Positions 15,615 through 27,047 of a stretch of DNA of 40,779 nucleotides are shown one piece after another. Source of the DNA: Sulfuritalea hydrogenivorans sk43H. Its GTDB lineage: Bacteria > Pseudomonadota > Gammaproteobacteria > Burkholderiales > Rhodocyclaceae. A program made the position numbers and the translations under genes. Where the stretch lies: contig CAMBRI010000012.1 of assembly GCA_945870205.1 (NCBI GenBank), forward strand, positions 1 to 40,779, read 5' to 3'. How positions within the stretch are numbered: position 1 is the first letter of the stretch; each line of letters starts with the position of its first letter. Under the pieces are notes generated by a model. It did not search any database and was not told the origin of the DNA. It saw only the letters and a list, made by a program, of their open reading frames with translations.

Positions 15615-16778
15615 TCAGACCGCGTAGCAGCGCAATCTCAGGGAGAATTCCTCCAATTGCCGAATCCCGCTTTGCTCGGCGCGGGCAATCCAGTCCTGCA
15701 GCTGAGCCACCAGTTGATCGTGCGAGGCTGAGGAGCGAGCCCACAGCGCCTCCAGTTCGGTCCGCATGGCATAGACGGTCGCCAAGCGCTCGCTTCGGGC
15801 AAGGATGGCTGTCAGACGCTCTTTCTGCGACGTTTGCAACGCGGCTCTATCCTCACCCAACAAACGCTTCATCATGCGGCCTTCGCGAGCATCGATCCGC
15901 AATTGTTCAAATTCCTCAGCGGCCAGCGCGCGCTGCGTCTTCAGGTATTTCGCCAGGACGTCATAGCGATGGGTGACGATCGCCTGCAGCATGTCAAGAT
16001 CGATGGCCGGCCGAATTGCTCCAAGCCGAGGTATCGGTGCCACCTTTTTCACTCGCGCCAGACCCAGCATTTCCATGAGCCGGATGTACAACCAGCCTAT
16101 GTCAAACTCGTACCATTTGTTCGACAACTTGGCCGAACTGGCAAACGCGTGGTGATTGTTGTGCAGTTCCTCGCCGCCGATCAGAATCCCCAGCGGAAAG
16201 AAATTGGTCGAGGCGTCGGCACAAGCAAAGTTCCGATAGCCCCAGAAATGACCGATGCCATTCACCACGCCGGCCGCCCAGAAGGGAATCCATGCCATCT
16301 GTACGCCCCAGATCAGAACACCCGGCCAGACGCCGAACAAGGCGACATCGATACCCAGCATGAACACGATGCCAAGCTTGTATGGCCGCGCATAGATTGT
16401 CCGCTCAAGCCAGTCATCGGGAGTGCCATGACCGTAGCGCTCCATGGTGTCCAGATTTCGCGACTCCTTCACATAGAGGAACACCCCGGTCCATAGCACG
16501 CGATTGAGGCCAAGTACCTGCGGGCTGTGCGGATCCGCTGGCGTCTCGCACTTGGCGTGGTGCTTGCGATGAATCGCAGCCCATTCCCTGGTGACCATCC
16601 CGGTCGTCAACCAAAGCCAGAGCCGGAAAAAATGACTGGGTACGGGGCCTAGTTCCAGCGCCCGATGCGCCTGATGCCGGTGCAGGAAGATCGTGACGCC
16701 CGCGATCGTGACATGAGTCAACGCCAGGGTGACAAGAACATAGCCCCACCAAGGAAGATCAAGGATTCCGTGATACAT
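15615..16778 (-). CDS. acyl-CoA/fatty-acid delta-9-type desaturase with C-terminal extension
   Basis: An integral-membrane di-iron desaturase that would introduce a double bond into fatty acyl chains and so tune membrane fluidity. The 387-residue protein has several hydrophobic segments and the three histidine boxes HRHQAHR (33-39), HRKHH (70-74) and HNNHH (206-210). After the core, which ends near 255, about 130 residues follow that are rich in Glu, Arg, Ala and Leu and look helical or coiled. I do not recognise this tail as a known domain. The gene stands alone between rnr and a terminator. Substrate form (acyl-CoA, lipid-bound) and position of desaturation cannot be fixed from sequence. 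Confidence 0.9.
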   Translation of the reverse strand: MYHGILDLPWWGYVLVTLALTHVTIAGVTIFLHRHQAHRALELGPVPSHFFRLWLWLTTGMVTREWAAIHRKHHAKCETPADPHSPQVLGLNRVLWTGVFLYVKESRNLDTMERYGHGTPDDWLERTIYARPYKLGIVFMLGIDVALFGVWPGVLIWGVQMAWIPFWAAGVVNGIGHFWGYRNFACADASTNFFPLGILIGGEELHNNHHAFASSAKLSNKWYEFDIGWLYIRLMEMLGLARVKKVAPIPRLGAIRPAIDLDMLQAIVTHRYDVLAKYLKTQRALAAEEFEQLRIDAREGRMMKRLLGEDRAALQTSQKERLTAILARSERLATVYAMRTELEALWARSSASHDQLVAQLQDWIARAEQSGIRQLEEFSLRLRCYAV

Positions 16779-16826
16779 GAACGTAGCCTTTCAAGGTCGA
16801 GGGCCCCACTGGCGCTTCATTCTATG

Positions 16827-19052
16827 TCAATGCCTGCTCTTGCTGCGAACCGGTGCCGCCTCGGCAAGGCGAAAGTCGATCTTGTTAGCTTCCATGTCGA
16901 CCCGCGTCAATTGCACGCTTACCCGGTCTGAAAGGCGGAAGCGGCGGCCACTGCGCTCACCGACCATGGCGTGGGACTTCTCGTCGAAATGGAAATAATC
17001 CTGACCGAGTTCGGATACATGCACCAGACCTTCGACAAACACGCCGTCAAGCGCAACAAAAATACCGAATGGCACGACCGAGGAGATGCTGCCTTCGAAA
17101 ATCTCGCCGACCCGGTCTTTCATGTAGAAACACTTCAGCCAGGCTTCGACATCACGTGTGGCATCATCCGCCCGGCGCTCGGTCATGGAGCAATGCAGGC
17201 CTATTTCTTCCCAGTTGCCGGGCGCATATTCCTTGGCCAGCAGTGCCGACTTGATAGCGCGATGCACCAGCAAGTCCGGATAACGGCGAATCGGCGAAGT
17301 GAAATGCGTGTAGCTCTCGTAGGCCAGGCCGAAGTGGCCCACATTGTCCGGGCTATAGATGGCCTGACGCAATGAGCGCAACATCACGGTTTGCAGCAGT
17401 TGCCGATCCGGCCGCTGGCCGATTTTCTCCAGCAGCTTGGCGTAGTCCTGGGCCTTCGGCGCATCGCCGCCGCCCAACTGGAAACCGAAGGTACCAAGAA
17501 AATCGCGCAGCTTGAGCAGGCGCTCAGGCGTCGGGCCTTCATGCACGCGATAGAGCGACGGATGTTCGCGTTCGCGCAGGAACTCGGAGGCGCAAACGTT
17601 GGCGGCCAGCATGCACTCCTCGATCAGTTTATGCGCCTCGTTGCGCTCATAGGGTTCGATACGCTGAATCTTCCCGTTGTCATCGAAGATCATGCGCGTT
17701 TCGACCGTCTCGAAATCGATCGCACCTCGCTTGACGCGCTCCTTCGCCAGTTGCCGGTAGAGCACGTCAAGGGCTTCTAGATGCGGCAGAACCGGCGCCA
17801 GCCGGGCGCGCGTCGCCGGATCCTTGTCGTACAGCGCCGCTGCAACTTCGGTATAGGTCAGCCGCGCCTGCGAGAACATGACGGCAGGGTAAAACCGATA
17901 GCGGCTGATCGCACCAGCGGCATTGATCGCCATGTCGCACACCATGCACAGTCGTTCCACCTGCGGATTGAGCGAACAAAGACCATTCGAGATTTTTTCG
18001 GGTAGCATCGGTATCACGCGCCTCGGAAAATAAACCGAGTTGCCACGTGCATAGGCATCGGTGTCGAGCGCACCCCCCGCCGTCACATAGTGCGAAACAT
18101 CTGCAATCGCCACGACCAGGCGAAAGCCTTTGCCCTGGCGTTCGCAGTACACGGCGTCATCGAAGTCCCTTGCCGTCTCGCTATCGATGGTAACCAGTGG
18201 CAGCCCGGTAACGTCTTCGCGGCCTTTCCAGTCCATCTTGCGCACAGCATCCGGCAACTTCTTCGCCTCGGCGAGCGCCTCACTCGAAAACTCGTACGGC
18301 AGCTCATGCTTCCTGAGTGCAATCTCGATTTCCATCCCGGGATCGGCATAGTTCCCTAGGACCTCCACCAGGCGGCCTATGGGTTGCCCATGCTTGCTTG
18401 GCTGCTCGATGAGCTCGATCATCACCACCTGTCCGGACTGGGCCTTGAGCGCCTTCTTCGCGCCCTTCTCGGGCGGAGCAAGCAGAATGTCCTGGCTGAT
18501 GCGCTTGTTTTCGGCGACCACAAAGCGCACGCCATGCTCTTCGACGACGCGTCCGACCACGAAGCGGTTCACCCGCTCGGTAACTTCGACAATCTTGCCC
18601 TCCGGCCGACCCTTGCGATCGACGCCGATGACCCGGGCGATGGCCTTGTCGCCGTGCAACACCTTGTCCATTTCCTTGGCCGACAGGAATAGATCTACAC
18701 CACCCTCCTCCGGAATCAGGAAGCCGAAACCATCCGGGTGGCCGGCAACGCGACCGCGAACCAGGTCGGCCTTGTCCGGGATCAGCCAATCGCCGCGCCG
18801 GTTCTGCATCAGTTGTGCATCGCGCGCCATGGCGCCCAGCCGCCGCTGGAATGGCTCCTGTTCAAACGACTGGATATCGAGCAACTCAACCAGCCGCTCG
18901 ATTTCAAGCGGCGCGCCCTGAGCCGCCAGGATTTGCAGGATATATTCCCGGCTCGGCAAGGGGTGCTCGTACTGCGCCTTTTCGCGATCGAACTGCGGAT
19001 CGGCCCGGCGGATTTTTGAAAGCTTGTGGGTGTTATGCGACTTGTTTGACAA
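16827..19052 (-). CDS. rnr: ribonuclease R, TTG start
   Basis: A processive 3'-5' exoribonuclease that degrades structured RNA and helps in rRNA and tmRNA-tagged mRNA turnover. Domains in order are a winged-helix region, cold-shock-type OB folds (SGQVVMIELIEQPSKHG region), the RNB catalytic domain with the metal-binding IDSETARDFDDAVY, and a C-terminal S1 domain (EGSISSVVPFGIFVALDGVF). The open frame reaches back to 19121, inside tRNA-Leu, so that start is excluded. TTG at 19052, about 10 bases after AAAGGA, gives MSNKSHNTHKLSK and a 741-residue protein that joins the usual RRADPQFDREK. It is shorter at the C-terminus than E. coli RNase R, lacking the long lysine-rich tail. Confidence 0.92.
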   Translation of the reverse strand: MSNKSHNTHKLSKIRRADPQFDREKAQYEHPLPSREYILQILAAQGAPLEIERLVELLDIQSFEQEPFQRRLGAMARDAQLMQNRRGDWLIPDKADLVRGRVAGHPDGFGFLIPEEGGVDLFLSAKEMDKVLHGDKAIARVIGVDRKGRPEGKIVEVTERVNRFVVGRVVEEHGVRFVVAENKRISQDILLAPPEKGAKKALKAQSGQVVMIELIEQPSKHGQPIGRLVEVLGNYADPGMEIEIALRKHELPYEFSSEALAEAKKLPDAVRKMDWKGREDVTGLPLVTIDSETARDFDDAVYCERQGKGFRLVVAIADVSHYVTAGGALDTDAYARGNSVYFPRRVIPMLPEKISNGLCSLNPQVERLCMVCDMAINAAGAISRYRFYPAVMFSQARLTYTEVAAALYDKDPATRARLAPVLPHLEALDVLYRQLAKERVKRGAIDFETVETRMIFDDNGKIQRIEPYERNEAHKLIEECMLAANVCASEFLREREHPSLYRVHEGPTPERLLKLRDFLGTFGFQLGGGDAPKAQDYAKLLEKIGQRPDRQLLQTVMLRSLRQAIYSPDNVGHFGLAYESYTHFTSPIRRYPDLLVHRAIKSALLAKEYAPGNWEEIGLHCSMTERRADDATRDVEAWLKCFYMKDRVGEIFEGSISSVVPFGIFVALDGVFVEGLVHVSELGQDYFHFDEKSHAMVGERSGRRFRLSDRVSVQLTRVDMEANKIDFRLAEAAPVRSKSRH

Positions 19053-19073
19053 TCTGCTTATTTCCTTTAAAAT
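19046..19073 (+). promoter_or_regulatory. strong sigma70 promoter of tRNA-Leu
   Basis: Perfect TTGACA (19046-19051), a 16-base spacer and TAAAAT (19068-19073), followed by a GC-rich TCGCGCC discriminator as in stringently controlled stable-RNA promoters. The promoter overlaps the rnr ribosome-binding site and TTG start codon on the other strand. Confidence 0.75.
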
Positions 19074-19093
19074 TCGCGCCTCGTTTCGCGCCT

Positions 19094-19178
<85 letters not shown>

Positions 19179-19209
19179 AGCATGGTACGCGAAAACGAGA
19201 ACGAGCATC

Positions 19210-19244
19210 GGCCGCCAGGATTAGTCCCGGCGGCCTTTTCTTTT
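19210..19244 (+). terminator. rho-independent terminator after tRNA-Leu
   Basis: GGCCGCC (19210-19216) pairs with GGCGGCC (19229-19235), with a further GGA/TCC pairing inside, then TTTTCTTTT. It works for the plus strand only; the purA side has no T-run. Confidence 0.78.
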
Positions 19245-19255
19245 GTGCCGCGCCC

Positions 19256-21731
<2,476 letters not shown>

Positions 21732-21736
21732 GACGG

Positions 21737-21922
21737 TCAACGCGAAACGGTCAGCAAGACCACACCGACCAGCATCGACGACAGGCCGATGAACCGGATC
21801 TGCCCGTCGCTCATTTCAGTCACGCGGCGAAAGGTTTCACGCCACACGCGCGGCGCCAGAAAAGGCAGCAGGCCCTCGATGACCAGCATCAGGGCGAAAG
21901 CCAGCAACAGGGTATTCACCAT
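21737..21922 (-). CDS. DUF2065 (YjeT-like) small membrane protein
   Basis: A 61-residue protein with two hydrophobic helices (about 4-24 and 42-58) around a short basic loop [13 protein letters not shown]. Sequence and place, directly after hflC, match the DUF2065/YjeT family found beside hflK-hflC in many proteobacteria. Function unknown; a role near the HflKC-FtsH complex is a context guess only. Confidence 0.85.
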   Translation of the reverse strand: MVNTLLLAFALMLVIEGLLPFLAPRVWRETFRRVTEMSDGQIRFIGLSSMLVGVVLLTVSR

Positions 21923-21943
21923 CGCGACGGACCCAGACTTGAA

Positions 21944-22819
21944 TCACTTGCCCTTGCCACTGCTCTTCAGATACTTGAAGAACTCGGAGTTGGGTTCGAT
22001 CACCATCACGTCGCTCTTGTTCCTGAAACTGCCGCGATAGGCTTCGAGGCTTCGATAGAAGGCATAGAACTCAGGGTTTTCGCCAAAAGCGCGGCCGTAG
22101 ATCGCGGCGCCCTTGGCGTCGCCTTCACCTTTTATTTTTTGCGCATCGCGATAGGCCTCGGCCAGGATCACCTCACGCTGCCGATCAGCATTGGCCTTGA
22201 TCTTCTCGGCTTCCGCGGCACCCTCGGCGCGCAATTCATTGGCGACCCGCTTGCGTTCGGTTTCCATGCGTCGATAGACCGATTCGGACACTTCCGGTGG
22301 CAGGTCAACGCGCTTCAGGCGGACATCGACGATTTCCACACCGATGGCACGCATGTCGGCATCGGCCTTCTTCTTCACCGAAACCATGATGTCATCGCGA
22401 GCACCGGAGACCACATCATGCACCGTGCGCCGGCCGAACTCCTCGCGCAGCCCTGAATTTACCGTTTGCGACAGCCGCGTCTTGGCCAGGGTTTCATCGC
22501 CACCGACCGAGTTGTAGTACTGCTTGACGTCGTGAATTCGCCATTTGACGAAGGAATCAACCAGTACCGGCTTCTTCTCGGCAGTCAGAAAGCGTTCCGG
22601 TTCGGGCGAATCCATGGTCAGGATGCGCTTGTCGAAAATCCGTACGTTCTGGATCAATGGCCACTTGAAGGCAAGACCCGGCTCGGAAACTACTTCCTTG
22701 ATTTCTCCGAGCTGAAAAATGATCGCGAACTGGCGCTGGTCGACCGTAAACACGGTCATTGCGAACAGCGCCATTAGGCCGAAGGCAAACGAGGCGGCAA
22801 AAGACAAATAGCGTTGCAT
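21944..22819 (-). CDS. hflC: HflC, SPFH-family regulator of FtsH protease
   Basis: With HflK it forms a large periplasmic-side cage around the membrane protease FtsH and limits its access to membrane substrates. The 291-residue protein has an N-terminal membrane anchor (about 5-25), the SPFH/band-7 domain (VDQRQFAIIFQLGEIKEV onward) and a long charged helical region RVANELRAEGAAEAEKIKANADRQ near 195-220. Its ATG overlaps the hflK stop by one base, so the two are translationally coupled. Confidence 0.97.
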   Translation of the reverse strand: MQRYLSFAASFAFGLMALFAMTVFTVDQRQFAIIFQLGEIKEVVSEPGLAFKWPLIQNVRIFDKRILTMDSPEPERFLTAEKKPVLVDSFVKWRIHDVKQYYNSVGGDETLAKTRLSQTVNSGLREEFGRRTVHDVVSGARDDIMVSVKKKADADMRAIGVEIVDVRLKRVDLPPEVSESVYRRMETERKRVANELRAEGAAEAEKIKANADRQREVILAEAYRDAQKIKGEGDAKGAAIYGRAFGENPEFYAFYRSLEAYRGSFRNKSDVMVIEPNSEFFKYLKSSGKGK

Positions 22820-24090
22820 CAGCGCTCTCCCCGCTCGCGCGAACCGAGATTGCCTCGGGCGCGTGCATCACCAGGTGCCGAACGCTCGGTCTGCGGCGGC
22901 GCATCTGGCGTCGCGGCGGCCGGTCCGGGAATCACGCCGCGCGGCACAACGGCTGCTTCCGTCGGCACGGGAGCCGCGACGGCAGCAGTCGCCTGCATCA
23001 GTTTGTCCAGTGGCAAATACAGCAGGTTGCCCTGGCCCTTGGCGTCGATCATGACCTTGCTGGTATTGGCGTAAACCTGTTGAACGGTTTCCAGATACAT
23101 GCGGCTGCGCGTCACCTCCGGTGCCTTGCTGTACTCCGTTAGAACCTGCTTGAAGCGCGAAGCGTCGCCCTCTGCGGTCACGATGATCCGCTGACGGTAG
23201 CCGGTGGCCTCCTCCATCAAACGCGAAGCGGCGCCACGTGCCCGCGGAATCACGTCATTGGCGTACGCCTGCCCCTCGTTCTTGTGCCGTTCACGATCCT
23301 GCCCGGCCTTGACGGCATCGTCAAAAGCTGCCTGGACCTGTTCCGGAGGCTGGGTGCTTTGCATGCTCACCGAACGCACCTGAATGCCTGTTTCATAGCG
23401 ATCGAGGATGTCCTGGATCAACTTCTGCGTATTCGCTGCGATCTGGTCGCGCCCTTCGTAGAGCACGAAGTCCATCTTGTTCTTGCCGACGACTTCGCGA
23501 ATTGCCGTTTCGGCGGCTTGCATGACGGCATCGTCCGGGTGGCGATTGTTGAACAGATAGGCTTTAGGGTCCTTGAGCAAGTACTGCACGGCAAACTGGA
23601 CGCTGACGATGTTTTCATCATCGGTCAGCATCAACGCCTCTTTGAGCACCTTATTCTTGTCCGAACCGCGATAGCCGACTTCTACCGTACGCACACCGGT
23701 AAGGTTGACGATTTCGTGACTCTGGATCGGCCACGGCAAACGCCAGCGCAAACCAGGTTCTGTGGCTTCCTTGAAACGCCCGAACTGCAGCACGACCCCG
23801 CGCTGGGACGCATCGACGATGTAGAAGCTGCTGCCCATCCAGATCACGGCTACCAGCATCAATATCAAACCAATGCCGCCACCGAATTGCCGCGGACTGA
23901 TCGATGGCATCCGATTGCCGGAATCACCGCCACCGCCGTCACCCCCGCTGCCTTCCTTTTTGCCAAACAGGCCGGAAAGACGGCGATTGAAATCGCGCCA
24001 GAGTTCTTCGAGATCGGGAGGGCCTTGATTGCCGCCACCGCGCTTGCCGCCACCGGGCTGGTTACCCCAGCCGTGGTCGTTGAGAGACAT
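22819..24090 (-). CDS. hflK: HflK, SPFH-family regulator of FtsH protease
   Basis: Partner of HflC. The 423-residue protein has a Gly/Asn-rich cytoplasmic N-terminus (GWGNQPGGGKRGGGNQGPP), one membrane helix (about 72-92, GLILMLVAVIWMGSSFYIV), the SPFH domain (ASQRGVVLQFGRF onward) and a helical region. An Ala/Pro-rich tail (about 375-423) follows. A GTG six codons upstream (24108) is possible, but the ATG at 24090 has a GGAA site and gives the usual MSLNDHGWG start. Confidence 0.95.
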   Translation of the reverse strand: MSLNDHGWGNQPGGGKRGGGNQGPPDLEELWRDFNRRLSGLFGKKEGSGGDGGGGDSGNRMPSISPRQFGGGIGLILMLVAVIWMGSSFYIVDASQRGVVLQFGRFKEATEPGLRWRLPWPIQSHEIVNLTGVRTVEVGYRGSDKNKVLKEALMLTDDENIVSVQFAVQYLLKDPKAYLFNNRHPDDAVMQAAETAIREVVGKNKMDFVLYEGRDQIAANTQKLIQDILDRYETGIQVRSVSMQSTQPPEQVQAAFDDAVKAGQDRERHKNEGQAYANDVIPRARGAASRLMEEATGYRQRIIVTAEGDASRFKQVLTEYSKAPEVTRSRMYLETVQQVYANTSKVMIDAKGQGNLLYLPLDKLMQATAAVAAPVPTEAAVVPRGVIPGPAAATPDAPPQTERSAPGDARARGNLGSRERGER

Positions 24091-24156
24091 CAGAATTCCG
24101 GCGATCACGTTGATTTGGATTGGGTAGTCGAGAAGGGGTAAGGCATCAGGAAAATA

Positions 24157-25272
24157 TCAGGCTGCTGCAGCGGGAAATTCGTTGTGCCGACCAGCCACTT
24201 CAGCAAGGGCTTCGCGCAACAACGCTACCCCTGCCCCGGTCTGGGCGCTCAGTCGAACGGACGAAATATTACCACAGTCGTCACGCTCGATTCCGGGGCT
24301 CGCGGCCGTCAGGTCCGCCTTGTTCCAAACCACGATCTGCGCCACATCGCTGGCGCCGATTTCCTTCAGCACCGCCGCGACGGCCGTCATCTGCTGGTCG
24401 CGGTCAGGACTGGCGGAATCGACCACATGCAGCAACAAGTCAGCCTGGGCGGTTTCTTCCAGGGTGGCCTGAAAAGCCGCCACCAGCGCATGCGGCAGGT
24501 CGCGAATGAAGCCGACGGTATCGGAAATGACAATCGGTCCTGCACCCTCGACAAACAGTCGCCGCGAGGTGGTGTCGAGAGTGGCGAAAAGCTTGTCCGC
24601 GGCATAGGCACCGGCCTTGGTCAAGGCATTGAACAGAGTGCTTTTGCCGGCGTTGGTATAGCCCACCAGTGATATCGCCAGGACCTCGCCGCGGGTACGC
24701 GCACGTCGTCGAACGACGCGCTGGCGAGCCATCTGTTTCAGGCGGTCTTTGAGCAACGCAACGCGCTTGCCCAGCAGACGGCGGTCGGTTTCGAGCTGCT
24801 TCTCACCCGGGCCACGCAAACCAATGCCGCCTTTCTGCCGCTCGAGGTGAGTCCAGCCACGCACCAGCCGGGTGGCAAGATGCTGCAGCTGTGCAAGCTC
24901 GACCTGAAGCTTGCCCTCATGGCTCTTGGCACGCAGGGCGAAAATGTCCAGGATCAAACTGCTGCGGTCGACAACCCGGCACTCCAGGATGCGCTCGAGA
25001 TTGCGCTGCTGCCCGGGCGCCAGTTCATGGTTGAAAAGCACCAGATCCGCTGCATGCAAGCGAACGGCTTCGCCGATTTCGGCAACCTTGCCCTTGCCGG
25101 CAAAAAGTGCGGGGTCGGGCCTCGATCGCTTGCCGGAAATCACTGCCAGCGGTTTAGCGTGAGCGCTGGCGACCAGCAGCTTGAATTCGGAAAGCCGTTC
25201 GGCGAAGTCACCTTCACCGAAATCCAGCTGCACGAGAACCGCACTCTCGCCACTGGCGGGTCGCTCGAACAT
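24157..25272 (-). CDS. hflX: GTPase HflX
   Basis: A ribosome-binding GTPase that splits stalled or stress-arrested 70S ribosomes. The 371-residue protein has the N-terminal HflX-specific domain, a glycine-rich segment GGIGLRGPGEKQLETDRR near 148-165, and a G domain with GYTNAGKST at 204-212, DTVGFI and NKAD. Downstream of hfq and upstream of hflK, as in E. coli (hfq-hflX-hflK-hflC). Confidence 0.96.
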   Translation of the reverse strand: MFERPASGESAVLVQLDFGEGDFAERLSEFKLLVASAHAKPLAVISGKRSRPDPALFAGKGKVAEIGEAVRLHAADLVLFNHELAPGQQRNLERILECRVVDRSSLILDIFALRAKSHEGKLQVELAQLQHLATRLVRGWTHLERQKGGIGLRGPGEKQLETDRRLLGKRVALLKDRLKQMARQRVVRRRARTRGEVLAISLVGYTNAGKSTLFNALTKAGAYAADKLFATLDTTSRRLFVEGAGPIVISDTVGFIRDLPHALVAAFQATLEETAQADLLLHVVDSASPDRDQQMTAVAAVLKEIGASDVAQIVVWNKADLTAASPGIERDDCGNISSVRLSAQTGAGVALLREALAEVAGRHNEFPAAAA

Positions 25273-25317
25273 CAGGGCGACGCCCTCATGGCCGTCGCCG
25301 CGCCTGGTCCGGGGCGA

Positions 25318-25554
25318 TCAATCCGCTTCGGCTTCCTGGGCGAAATTGACCGGGCGAGCTGGAACGACCGTCGAAATGGCGTGCTTGTACACCATTTGGG
25401 TCACTGTGTTCTTGAGCAGAACAACATACTGGTCGAAGGATTCAATCTGCCCCTGCAACTTGATGCCATTGACCAGGTAGATCGAAACCGGAACATGCTC
25501 GCGACGCAGCGTGTTCAGAAACGGGTCTTGTAACATTTGCCCTTTATTGCTCAT
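25318..25554 (-). CDS. hfq: RNA chaperone Hfq
   Basis: A hexameric Sm-like protein that pairs small RNAs with mRNAs. The 78-residue protein has the proximal-face residues QDPFLN (Q9-N14 region), Sm1 ([20 protein letters not shown]) and Sm2 with YKHAIS, followed by a short acidic C-terminal tail. AAGGA lies upstream of the ATG. The 83-bp gap to der contains a small dyad ATTACTGTAAT (25593-25603) but no promoter I would assert. Confidence 0.98.
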   Translation of the reverse strand: MSNKGQMLQDPFLNTLRREHVPVSIYLVNGIKLQGQIESFDQYVVLLKNTVTQMVYKHAISTVVPARPVNFAQEAEAD

Positions 25555-25637
25555 GGTGGTGATCCTTTGAGGATTGTTGGTCTTTTGAATGAATTACTGT
25601 AATCGATTTTTCGTCGCCGTGCCATCAGCACCGACTT

Positions 25638-26990
25638 TCACTTTTCTCGCCGTAACTTTACTGGCCGCTTTACATTGGCAAAAGGGTTTTCGGTTGTCTT
25701 GTACTGAATGCGTAGCGGCGTACCCTGCAGTTTGAATGCCTCAAGGAAGTAGCGCGCAAGAAAGCGGGAATACGAAGCAGGAATGTGCTCGAGGGCGTTG
25801 CCATGGATGACGATGATCGGCGGATTGCTGCCGCCTTGATGGGCGTAACGAAGCTTGGGACGGAAAGCGCCATGACGAGGTGGCGTCTGCTTTTCCACGG
25901 CGGCAATCAGAACGCGAGTGAGTTTCGGCGTGGACATCTTTGCCATCGCTGCGGCGTAGGCCTTGTCTACCGAGGTCAGAATGCCCGCAATGCCCTGTCC
26001 TTTCAGAGCCGAAATGTAATGTACCTGCGCGAATCCGAGGAAATTTAGCTTGCGCGTGATGTCCAGCTTGATCTGCTCGCGGCGGTAATCATCCACCGCA
26101 TCCCACTTGTTGACTGCGACCACCAGCGCTCGTCCGGCATCAATGATGAAGCCCGCGATGTGCGCGTCCTGATCGGATATTTCCTGGGTGGCATCGACCA
26201 TCAACACCACCACGTTGGCTTCTTCGACGGCCTGCAGAGTCTTGATCACCGAGAACTTCTCGATGGTCTCGAACACGCGTCCCTTGCGTCGCAAGCCGGC
26301 CGTATCAATCAGCGTGTAGGCGCGGCCATTTCGCTCGAACGGCACCTCGATGGCATCTCGCGTGGTGCCAGGCATGTCGAAGGCAATCACTCGCTCTTCG
26401 CCAAGCAGGGTGTTGATCAGCGTGCTCTTGCCGACATTGGGCCGGCCGGCGATGGCCACCCTGGGACCGGCCGTGTCATCATCTGCTTCGCTCTCGTCAG
26501 GGAAGGGCGCGAGAGCCAGTTCAACCAACTCGCGTACCCCTTCGCCGTGAGCGGAAGAAATAACGCAGGGATCACCGCAGCCAAGTTCGTAAAACTCGGC
26601 GGCAACCACCGCCCGGTCCATGCCTTCGCCTTTGTTAGCTGCAAGCAGCACCGGGCGTCCGCTCCTGCGCAACAGGTCCGCGATCACCTTGTCCTGGGAT
26701 GTAAGCCCGGTACGCACGTCAACCACAAAGATCAGCACATCGGCTTCGGCAATCGCCGCCTCGGCCTGGCGCGCCATTTCGTGCACGATGCCTTCCTTGG
26801 CCTGTGGCTCAAAACCACCGGTATCCACCACCAGGTAGGGCTTGCTGCCCAGTCGGCCGTGCCCGTAGTGGCGATCCCGGGTCAGGCCCGGCTGATCGGC
26901 CACCAGCGCGTCGCGAGAGCGCGTCAGGCGGTTGAACAGAGTCGACTTGCCGACATTCGGTCGACCGACGATCACCAGGGTAGGCTTCAT
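25638..26990 (-). CDS. der: ribosome-assembly GTPase Der (EngA)
   Basis: An essential GTPase for maturation of the 50S subunit. The 450-residue protein has the unique tandem G domains, each with a [10 protein letters not shown]-loop (about 9-17 and again near 185), DTGGF and DTAGL switch regions and NKGE / NKWD specificity motifs. A C-terminal KH-like domain ends in a basic tail. It lies directly after bamB, as in E. coli (hisS-yfgM-bamB-der). Confidence 0.98.
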   Translation of the reverse strand: MKPTLVIVGRPNVGKSTLFNRLTRSRDALVADQPGLTRDRHYGHGRLGSKPYLVVDTGGFEPQAKEGIVHEMARQAEAAIAEADVLIFVVDVRTGLTSQDKVIADLLRRSGRPVLLAANKGEGMDRAVVAAEFYELGCGDPCVISSAHGEGVRELVELALAPFPDESEADDDTAGPRVAIAGRPNVGKSTLINTLLGEERVIAFDMPGTTRDAIEVPFERNGRAYTLIDTAGLRRKGRVFETIEKFSVIKTLQAVEEANVVVLMVDATQEISDQDAHIAGFIIDAGRALVVAVNKWDAVDDYRREQIKLDITRKLNFLGFAQVHYISALKGQGIAGILTSVDKAYAAAMAKMSTPKLTRVLIAAVEKQTPPRHGAFRPKLRYAHQGGSNPPIIVIHGNALEHIPASYSRFLARYFLEAFKLQGTPLRIQYKTTENPFANVKRPVKLRREK

Positions 26991-27047
26991 CCTAGATGAC
27001 CGCAGCCGGCACCTGCAAGTCCAAGGGCATATTGGCTATACACGGTG

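Noticed and set aside
25593-25603. Dyad ATTACTGTAAT upstream of hfq as an operator
   Set aside because: Only 5-bp arms and no promoter placed beside it; too weak to claim.
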